From positions 62,001 to 126,000 of the forward strand of contig WNNJ02002391.1 in NCBI GenBank assembly GCA_012934845.2: a DNA stretch of 64,000 bases, given 5' to 3'. The translations under genes were made by a program, and so were the position numbers. Source of the DNA: Pomphorhynchus laevis (Eukaryota > Acanthocephala > Palaeacanthocephala > Echinorhynchida > Pomphorhynchidae). Below are positions 43,395 to 52,707 of the stretch, piece after piece (the stretch's first letter is position 1; each line of letters opens with the position of its first letter). The notes below the pieces were generated by a model, which was given only the letters and a program-made list of their open reading frames with translations, searched no databases and was not told the DNA's origin.

Positions 43395-43590
43395 TGATTT
43401 ATGCTAAATCAAAATTTAATAATTAAATAATAAATAATATAAATATGTTATAAGATTTTTTATAATTTATATCAAGTTAAAATAAAAAATTAAAATTTAA
43501 AATAAAACGTCATTTTTATGAATTGACTAATAAATAACAGACGTTGTATCAGAATAAGGATTAGAGGTCATCAGGAGGAACTGCTATGTT
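43395..43590 (-). mobile_element. PLE 3'-end fragment
   Basis: Reversed PLE 3' tail, including AAACGTCATTTTTATGAATT and hammerhead strand B (CTGATGA, 43574-43568), cut off after CTGCTATGTTAA. Lies about 300 bp past the YJU2B stop. Confidence 0.7.
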
Positions 43591-44410
43591 AATTAAAATA
43601 TTAATTAAAATGTTAATTAAAAATTAACATTTTTAATTTCGTGTGTAAATAGCAACTTCAAAGATGTTCTAGCAATTAAAAACGTTCAATTTGAAATGTT
43701 ATAGCAATTAACGTTTTACGACAAGTATGATAGAACCCATAAAGTTAGATCGATTGCTTACATAAAATGTTTCAATTCGTAATATATTTGAATGATTTTA
43801 AACTAAATTTGTGTTTGTTTAATTCATATTAATTGAATAAATAAATCAAGAATTGATAAATATAATCTCGAGTGAATCAAATTTACTGCTTTTACTACAA
43901 AATTCATTGATTATGCATATTCAATATATTATAAATAATTTTATATAAAATTGTGTTCGTTGTATTATACATAAATAGTTATTGTTAAATTATTAGGCGC
44001 TATATATATAAATTTATCGTAATAATAATCATTAGTATAGAAATAGTTTAGTTTTTAAATTTAAAAACCTGGTTTAATAATTAAAGAAGACCTAAATATT
44101 TTAAATTTTTAATATCAAAATTTTAAAATATAAAAAAATATAAATTGTATATTCAGATAAATATGATGATTAGAAACAACGATTTAAATTTAGGTTCTTT
44201 AATCAGATCAGCTAACTGAGTGTACGTATTGAATATAATTATAAAATAAACAAAACATAATAATGCTAAATCAAAGTTTAATAATTAAATAATAAAATAA
44301 ATAATTGTTTTTAGATTTTTTATAATTTATATAAAGTTAAAATTAAAATTTAAAATAAACGTCATTTTTATAAATTACTAATAAATAACAGACGATGTAT
44401 AAGAATAAGG

Positions 44411-44480
44411 ATTAGAGGTCATCAGGATGAACTGCTACGCTATCAGGTTTCGGACACTAATTCCTCGACCCGACATAGTA
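44411..44480 (-). ncRNA. permuted hammerhead-like module with GTC site
   Basis: Read on the - strand: CTACTATGTCGGGTC then GAGGAA gives a canonical GUC cleavage triplet next to arm I. TCCGAAACC (strand C) and CATCCTGATGACCTC (strand B) follow. Arm III is GTAGCAG with CTACTA-type sequence, so it is partly decayed. Confidence 0.45.
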
Positions 44481-44651
44481 GCGGGGCCAAATACATGCTA
44501 AGAACGTATTTCCTCTGATTAAATTTGATTATATAATATCTTATTCTAATATAAATTATATTATTTATTATCCATCAATAAAAATTTTCCGCTAATTATT
44601 TTAAATTTATTTTTAATATTATTGTGTTGATTTATATATTTTACTATTTTC

Positions 44652-46756
44652 GGATCTTTTTCGTTATACTGACTTTGTCGTAGCAAAATAAGAATGTGCT
44701 AAAATAGCGGAATTGTAAGTACTCTTTCAACTGACAATTTTTTTTGGGAGAAACAAGCACAAATTTAAATATTTAAATTTAAAAAAAATAAATATTTAAT
44801 TTTTTTAAATTTTAAGCTAATTGAAGTCGGGGTATGACTTTTAAATATATTTGTATTATTTGCATGAATTTCCGGTTTAATTGCTATCATTGTAAAGTTT
44901 TCCAATAAATGCATGAAAAATTATTCAACTTTCTTCATTTTTTCGAAAAATGATTTGAATTTGAAAAATCTCAAAAATTTCAAATATAAACATACAATTT
45001 TTATTGCAGTACTGCAATCTGCATATTTAAAATGATCTATAATCCAAAGCTTTTGTAATTTGAGATTTACCACATAAAGTTATTGAACATTTAATTTCAA
45101 AAAAAGTAATTTTTAAAATTCTTAGAAGATTTGATCGATCAATCTAACATTCTAACATTTTTAAGGCATTGCAAAATAGCATCAAAACTGTTGTCGTTTC
45201 GGTGCCTTCTACGCCAAATAAATTCCACAAGATATGAGTCTATCATGGATCGATGTGTACCCCATCGTCGTCTATTTCCAGATTTTAGATGGTTCCATGT
45301 CGACTCTATCTGTTGCGTGTGGATACCATTTGAAGTCACAAATTCAACAGAATGATTGACAGTCCTGTGCTGAAAGCTGTATCCTTCCAAGCTTTGCACG
45401 CCACAATAACCTTTCCAAAGATCTGAATGGATTATTGAGCCTGGCAGAATGCATTGCTTAATACAAGCATTTAGTATTTCGGCGTTTCGTTGATCCACTA
45501 CAAAAAGAAAAACCTCCGAGGACTCTTTGCAGACGCCACCAAACACCCATTGTTGAGGTAAAACGCGTCCCCTATTGTATTTGCGGCGTGCAAATAAAGT
45601 TTCGTAGATTTCAACGACCATTTCCTTACCTCCTATTTTGGTAGGATTGCACAAAATCTCAGTCGCACAGGCCTCACGCATGTAATTATTATAATCGACA
45701 GCTGTATTATGATCGATATCCAATTTCTCTTCACAGAATTGAACTGTCGTCAATTGTTTCGACCAACAATATATAAATACGATTGTTTTGGATAGGGATA
45801 ATCGTGCTCCTTCAAACCAAGTCCCTTCACGAACTGATGGCGAAACATTGCACTGCGATTTTTGGCTTCGCCAGTATATAGTCTCCTCGATTACTTAGTT
45901 TCATCGAATGCTTGCGACGACATATTTTTTTTCTAAAATATCTTTAGAATATATGTTATCAATATAACGTTTGACATACCTTTTGGAATAAGTTTACGAG
46001 TCTGCAAGAATTTTGCCGCATCCATTTCCGTAGTAATATTACTGCGTAACCAGTTTAGGTTTATATTACTAGACATCTGCTAATATTTGCGAATTTACAA
46101 AATAATATGTTCACAGAGATTAAGAGATTATAACAAAGAGGTATTAAAACTTTTGAACATCTACAAAGTTTGATAGAAAAATCGATTACACGTACTTACC
46201 ATATCACTTGGGAGGAATAGGGTATATCAAATGGAGATTAAAGATTGTATTATATGTGTGATAAAACAATGTTGGGAAGATGAATGAGAATTTTAAAAAT
46301 TACTGTTTTTGAAATTAAATGTTCAATAACTTTATGTGGAAAATCTCAAATTACAAAAGCTTTGGATTATAGATCATTTTAAATATGCAGATTGCAGTAC
46401 TGCAATAAAAATTGTATGTTTATATTTGAAATTTTTGAGATTTTTCAAATTCAAATCATTTTTCGAAAAAATGAAGAAAGTTGAATAATTTTTCATGCAT
46501 TTATTGGAAAACTTTACAATGATAGCAATTAAACCGGAAATTCATGCAAATAATACAAATATATTTAAAAGTCATACCCCGACTTCAATTAGCTTAAAAT
46601 TTAAAAAATTAAATATTTATTTTTTTTAAATTTAAATATTTAAATTTGTGCTTGTTTCTCCCAAAAAAAATTGTAAGTTGAAAGAGTACTTACAATTCTG
46701 CTATTTTAGCGCATTCTTATTTTGCTACGACAAAGTCAATATAACGGAAAAGATCC
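44652..46756 (-). mobile_element. Merlin DNA transposon, copy 1
   Basis: 2,105 bp with ~471-bp terminal inverted repeats (44652-45122 and 46286-46756) that are nearly identical. Termini GGATCTTTT. It is flanked by 8-bp target duplications CTATTTTC (44644-44651 and 46757-46764), as expected for Merlin (8-9 bp). It carries one transposase gene on the - strand in two exons. Inserted in the RT of a PLE. Confidence 0.93.
45139..46076 (-). pseudogene. Merlin transposase, copy 1, inactive
   Basis: ISXO2/IS1016-type DDE transposase. Exon 1 is 46076-45980 (MSSNINLNWLRSNITTEM). An intron GTATGT...TTTTAG follows, then exon 2 45932-45139. Copy 2 has the same intron position. Conserved blocks: EGARLSLSKTIVFIYCWSKQ, FARRKYNRGRVLPQQWVFGG, GSIIHSDLWKGYCG (second Asp), HTQQIESTWNHLKSGNRRRW (Glu), YLVEFIWRRRH. 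Where copy 2 has VEIDET this copy has VEIYET, so the first catalytic Asp is replaced by Tyr. There is also one frameshift in exon 2, between the RGDY segment and YWRSQKS. Dead as a gene, though its ends could still be mobilised in trans. Confidence 0.85.
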
Positions 46757-47114
46757 CTATTTTCTGCTTGATGTTATTTTTATAGTAACCTAGTTTAAAA
46801 TATGTATCTATTAAATTATTTAAATGATTTTGAAGAAAGCCAATATCATTACATATTGTTGCAATTCTTAAAATTTCATTATTTAATGTATTATATTTTA
46901 TATTATATGGTATGCATGAATGCTCATGCAAAAATATGTTTCTTGTAAATTTAAATATGTCATCTTTACGATATAAATTAATAGTAGTTTTACTTAATCT
47001 TAATTTAATGTTCATATCTAGATATACACCTTCTTTATCATTAATATTGGCTTTATTAAGAATAAGGATACATGGATAAATTTGTTCGTTTATTGTAAAA
47101 AGGAAATATAAATG

Positions 47115-48115
47115 TAGTCATGTGATCTACAATGCTCCGTATTAGGCCCTTTGATTTTCTCTTTTTATCTCATTAATTTGTCTTCTATTTCTCATACATT
47201 TAACTTCCATGTTATGCAATATACTGAGGACATTCTCATCTATTCTCATGCACCTGTTTATCGTATTCACGATCTTAGTGTTTCCGCTTCGGACTGTCTT
47301 GTCTCAATTTCCAATCATCTTTCTTCCCTTCGCCTTTCTCTGAATCCTGATAAATCCAAAATTGTGTGGATCCTACCTCGACGCTTCGACTTAGAACTTC
47401 CCTCCGTATCATTAAATTCTACAATTCTCCCTATCGTTGACAATCTCGTTTTCTAAGCTTCCATTTCGACAACCGACTTTCATTTAAATCTTTTGTTAGA
47501 GATAAAGCACGCTCATCTAACTTGATTCTTCCCAATCTCCTTCAAATTAATAGATTGACTGATTTCCCTTGTATGACTCTCATATCTTCTCGCATTTTCT
47601 TAAGACTTGATTACTATCTAAGTATATTTTCCAACTCACCTAACTCCACTCTTCTTCCCCTACAACGCATCGCCAACGCAGCCGTCCGAATTCTCCTCCG
47701 TCGTTTTGATCATACATCCCACCATCTTGATTCTCTCTATTTACCTACCATTTTTTGTCGTGTTCAAATTCATCTTCTATTCATTGTTTTCTTCATTGTA
47801 ACTTTTCATACTCCTTCATTTCTAAACCTTCCTTTTCGCAATAATTCTCGTCAAGTTTACTTTTCCTTGCGTTCCTGTAATTTCCTTATTTTACATGTCC
47901 CAAACTACTCTACCTCTGTTGGCTTCCGCTCCTTCTTGGTGGCTTCGCCTTTATCGTGGAACCATGTTTATTCATATGCGTCGATCAACCTCATTATCAT
48001 GCTTAAAAAGCTAAATCCGATCCCTTTTAAACAATCAATTTAACTAATTTATCTGACTTTTGCTGTTTTTTGTTAATCAGTGGACTTGTAAGGCAAGTCC
48101 ACTGGCAGGCATTTG
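47115..48115 (+). mobile_element. LINE (CR1/jockey group), 5'-truncated
   Basis: Begins in the RT at LQCSVLGPLIFSLYLINL (motif B), then VMQYTEDILIYSHAP (motif C, with TED in place of ADD). C-terminal part: LQRIANAAVRILLRRFDHTS, then LPTIFCRVQIHLL. Ends in GTGGACTTGTAAGGCAAGTC with a small hairpin, then TTTAAATAA. Same family as 40232 and 60476. Dead; inserted in the PLE. Confidence 0.8.
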
Positions 48116-48535
48116 CCACTTTAAATAAATTATTAAAAGTTTTTTTTGCATACGAAGACAAACTTATTACTAGCTTTATCAATAGTTGTTATTATATAGT
48201 CATCCTTTAATTTAGTAAGTTCTGTATACATATCTTTATTAATTTCATATTTTCTTATTTAAGTTTATTATTTTTTAAACCAGTATAAATTTAGATTACC
48301 CTTTAATATTTCTTGGTGATTTAATTACTTTAAGTATTATATATAAAGTAGTTTTTATGTACATTTAAAAACACTACATAAACCTAGGTCTTATTGAATT
48401 TTTAATTTTGGATTCTTTTTTCAATATTGAACAGTTACTTGTAATTGCTTTTAAACTCAAATTACTGCGTTTGTTGCGTTTAGACTTTAATAAAGCTTTT
48501 TGCATAATTGTTGGTTATTTTCGTTCTTTTTTATT

Positions 48536-50984
48536 TTAACATAATCCTTTGCATTTTTTTACTCAATGAACTATTTACCAAGCTTATATATTAGGATTAA
48601 AAATCTGCAATGTTTAAAAGCAAATAATGGCTTTTATTTCAATTTATCCCATATATTACGTCAATCCTCTACGGATTGGGCAGAAGAGGGAATACATCGC
48701 ACCATGTTCAAAAACTAATTGAGCCGATGCTATTAGCAACAGCACACCCGTTCTTGCTATTATATATCCCATTCGACGACCCTTCTATTCGAAGGTGCTT
48801 TCACAGGGATTTGTCAAAACTATCGCAATTTATGTATCACGTCTACAAATGTCAAACATGAGTTGCAAAATTGCACTTGACGATATAGCCACAAATCATC
48901 AAGGATAATCAAATTGACCTCCTCCAACAAACAGGGCAGCCTCAAACAAAATAAGCACATGAAACAACCATATCACTCTGATCGACGTATTTATTGATGA
49001 AATCATATACGAAAGAATCTCTTGACTATATGCTATAAAAATAATCTATACGGAAGAAAAGCTGGAAAACATTTTACATAGACGAGTCACAATAAAAATA
49101 TGTCAGCATTTACCATTTCTATGAAAATTCACTACTTACTTTGATAATAACTTGCAAATTTGAAATAAAAATTCAACAGATAATTATCAAACTGTCATAC
49201 TGGTATAAATAAATTATAATATTTGTATGATCATACAAATATCATACTCAAATGATTTGATGGTTACTGACTACAGTTGATTTAGTGCCTTCCATATAAT
49301 GATACATTTACCGATACTTGTAAAATGTCTAATAAACGAATATGTTCAAGGAACTATTATTAAACCGTCCAATTACATTAAACAACTGGGATGATGTAAT
49401 ACCGACTGTCTGAGTGTGGAAGCGTTTTACTATTACAAATACTTAATCACGAAATGGCCGTTGTGCAGCCGTGTAAACTACCCTATGCACAACTAATAGC
49501 TGCGACGGAGTATTGATTAAAACTTAGTCAGTGATGCTAGTGCCAAAAACATTTGCAAAAGTTGTTTTTAACAATCGAAAAAGTAGACGCTTTGAATTGA
49601 TTTAAAATATATCATAGTCAGTCCAACGACCAAAATATACCACTTACAATAAACAGGAAAGCCTAATTCGTGACAAATACTTCAGTTCTTGAATAAAACA
49701 TTCAAATAGAAAGCAGAGGAAATACATAGTAACTAATCCATAACAAATGAGTCTTCTAGTCCCGTCACATTAAGGAAAAAGAGATAAACAACGAATCGAT
49801 AGTGGGAACACCGAATATAATCATATGATATTATCATATTTAGCTCAATGCATATTTTCATTTGTCGACAATGATTATATCACTGCCAAATTACATTTAA
49901 ATCAAGATGTGGGTATACCCACCCATAAGTCTAATAATTCGTAATGTCAAGAATTCGACACATACGTAGAGATCATGACATCATTTTCAAAAATGATTAT
50001 GAAGACCATTTTTGAAAGTAATGTAACGATCTCTAAGTATCATCTGCAACAATATATCTAGTACACGTTGATTGCGATTTAAGGAACATTCGTCTCGTAA
50101 TCTCTGGCGTATTTACTATCGAAGAAGTGAACGTTTTCAGTAAATTAAAAGTCAAGTATCTGTTTCTATTAGGAAATCAATATTAAAGTGAAATATCACG
50201 ATTGTTGAAGTAGTATAAGACTCAGTTGATGGTACCAAGTCTAATTTAGAAAGATTATATTACTGAAAGGCAAGCCTTTGAGATTATACGCTTAAATATC
50301 ATGAGTTCATCGCAACATTGATTTTGTGCTGGTCGTTAATGATTAAGTAATTTATTGTGCGAATGAGAACATTGGGTAGAAGTGTCGAGAGGTCACTGTG
50401 TTGATGTCATTTACCTGAAATTAAGTCTGCGTTTGAGAGTTCCATATCATATGTTATTGCATATTTTCAAATGTTATAGAATTGCGTTACTAATTGTAAA
50501 TTGTATTAATCATTATTTCTTATCAATCGTTAAATGTATTATTAATGCATTCATCAATGAGTTAATGGGAAATCTGAAGCTCTAGCGTAAATGTAGAACT
50601 CTAGCGTTCGAGTTTTGACGGTTATTAAGAAAATGAATGATACGCAGGAATTATAAAAGTCCTTTAATTTGGTGTATGATTAGAATTGTCACATAGTAAT
50701 CTACAAAATGTATATGTTCTAAGCTACAATATCATAACTACATAACATAGCACTAGAAATTTGGGCATCGGACATTTTTGAATGCGTCACGATACTGATT
50801 GTCATGTAAATCTGCTAGGTGTATTGCATACACTATTAAGAGCGCTTTCAATTTATCAACCCCTATATCCCTTACGATTTTGTAAAATACTTTTAGTGTA
50901 CTGCGAATAGAATAATTGGCACCAGCTATATTTTCATGTACACAGGTAAAGTCATTCCCGTGTGCACTCGGTGAAGACGATCTT
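48536..50984. other. moderately AT-rich DNA without recognised genes
   Basis: About 2.4 kb. A few open frames (48676-48861, 50382-50585) show no family resemblance. Composition suggests old transposon debris. No RNA gene was seen. Confidence 0.4.
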
Positions 50985-51008
50985 GAATGAATTATTATTA
51001 TTATTATT

Positions 51009-52612
51009 AGAGATCTTCCTGATTCCTATCGTGGTATATCGCTCCTGAATCATTCATATAAACTCTTGACGCAGATCGTTTGTATACGACTAATTAGATA
51101 TCGGCAACATTTACTTCCATTTGAGCAATATGGATTTCGACAAGGTAGAAGTACGAGTGATGCTCTGAGAGTTTTACGAGCACGTGTAATAGAAAAGTTT
51201 GAAGCGCATAAATCACTCTACACGATCTTTGTGGACTTTGAGAAGGCTTTTGATTCCATAGATCGAAACTTATTATTGAGAAAGGTTGAACATGGCGCTA
51301 AAGTATATGGCCGCTTTCTTCAGCTTATAAGCAGCATCCTTCAACCAAGTACACTTAGAATATTTGACGGGATTCTGTTCTCACAATCCTTCTGCGTAAA
51401 CCGTGGTGTATTGCAAGGAGATCCTCTTAGCCCCCTACTTTTTGCCTTCTTCGTTATGGACCTCCCAAACTGCCTATGTCGAAATTCGAATAGGGTATGG
51501 TCAGTGATGTATGCAGATGATCTTGCTATAGTGTCGGATACTATATCCTCTTCTCAAAGAGCCTTAGATGCGTTATATCATTATTGTATATCTAACAAAA
51601 TGAAGGTTAACATCGAAAAAACCAAAGTCGTCAAGTTTCGTAAGGGTGGTCCACGATGCAAGCATGATCAGCTCACATTTCATGGCGAGCCGCTGGAATT
51701 TTCGCGTTCGTATACTTATCTAGGAATGTCCCTCACTTCGCGTTGGAGTTTTGCTGACCACTTGGAACGCAAGGCGACAAAAATAATTACGGCAACGAGT
51801 TTGATCCATAATCTGGGGAGTCTCTCTTTCGAGGGTGCAATGAGGTATTTCAGAGTCATGTTGTTGCCCATGATTAGTTATGGTCTTTCCGTTGTGTGGA
51901 ATGATTTGACTTCCGGTAATTTCATGCAGCTCGACAGATGTCAGGCAAGATTCTTAAAGCGCATAGTGGGAGTTTCACCAAAGACATCATCTACACTAGT
52001 TTATACCTTGGCAGCTGTCCCACCTTTATCCGTATATCTGCGCAGTCTTCTTAATATGGTCGAAACTGTTAATTATACTGCAAATCTAGAAATATTTAAC
52101 AAGAAAATATCGGGGATTGATCCGGAACACTTTTTAACGCCAGTTGTCTGTCAACAACATTGGAAAAATTCACACAATTGTAAGCGGCCATTGGTTTGGC
52201 GTTTCTCTACTCATGGGTACCACGATAAGATTTGTCGTATACACATTCCTTTACATTCGCGATCGTCGTGCTGTTCGTGCAAATTTTGTTTGTGCGCTTG
52301 CTGGTCCTTGCTTCATATTTTCGAATGTCCATATTTGCAGCATTTGAGTTTGCAAGATATTGATCGTATGAAGTAAAGTGCACGATCTATCTGAGGCCTT
52401 TTAAGAGGAAAAGTGCAGAAGCATTAGGGGCATAGTATATGACGAAGAGAAGATGCAATGTAATGGTACAACGTCTAACATCAGCATCCGTTTAAATTGA
52501 ATGTTTTTGATTTATTGTAACTATATTTTCTTTCTTTTATATTTTGTCGAAGCCGAGAGGCGCGATGGCAATAAATTTTCTCTCCATTATTATTATTATT
52601 ATTATTATTAAT
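51009..52612 (+). mobile_element. LINE flanked by (ATT)n, 5'-truncated, long RT frame
   Basis: Starts directly after (ATT)n at about 50988-51008 and ends in (ATT)n at about 52588-52612. An upstream part (SYRGISLLNHSYKLLTQIV) joins the 436-codon frame. 3' part GTCGAAGCCGAGAGGCGCGA just before the repeat. The reverse transcriptase is open along its whole visible length, so the copy is young, but the 5' half of the element is absent. Confidence 0.8.
51066..52376 (+). CDS. LINE reverse transcriptase, C-terminal 436 codons
   Basis: RT motifs: FEQYGFRQGRSTSDALRVL, FVDFEKAFDSIDRNLLLRK (motif A), VNRGVLQGDPLSPLLFAFFV (motif B), WSVMYADDLAIVSD (motif C), then YTYLGMSLTSRWSFADH (thumb). Near the end CKFCLCACWSLLHIFEC fits the C-x2-C-x8-H-x3-C finger found after the RT in several LINE clades. 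Clade uncertain (R4/L1/RTE-like by motif style). The frame starts inside the domain because the element is truncated. Confidence 0.8.
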   Translation: MTQIVCIRLIRYRQHLLPFEQYGFRQGRSTSDALRVLRARVIEKFEAHKSLYTIFVDFEKAFDSIDRNLLLRKVEHGAKVYGRFLQLISSILQPSTLRIFDGILFSQSFCVNRGVLQGDPLSPLLFAFFVMDLPNCLCRNSNRVWSVMYADDLAIVSDTISSSQRALDALYHYCISNKMKVNIEKTKVVKFRKGGPRCKHDQLTFHGEPLEFSRSYTYLGMSLTSRWSFADHLERKATKIITATSLIHNLGSLSFEGAMRYFRVMLLPMISYGLSVVWNDLTSGNFMQLDRCQARFLKRIVGVSPKTSSTLVYTLAAVPPLSVYLRSLLNMVETVNYTANLEIFNKKISGIDPEHFLTPVVCQQHWKNSHNCKRPLVWRFSTHGYHDKICRIHIPLHSRSSCCSCKFCLCACWSLLHIFECPYLQHLSLQDIDRMK

Positions 52613-52707
52613 TGACAACGAATTGAGCCGAGGCTCTTTACAAGTTGCTTCACAAAATAAAAAGAATAAAAAGAATAAGAGTCGTTTTGTCTCTCCATCA
52701 TAATAAA

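Larger units (their letters stand above)
44195..48535 (-). mobile_element. PLE interrupted by Merlin and by a LINE
   Basis: Pieces in order on the - strand: N-terminal RT part (48535-48120), mid-to-late RT (47095-46765), end of the RT and 3' end (44643-44195), with a hammerhead-like module (44480-44411). A Merlin transposon (44652-46756) sits inside the RT with CTATTTTC duplicated on both sides, and a LINE (47115-48115) sits further upstream. The PLE is the oldest layer. Broken. Confidence 0.8.
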
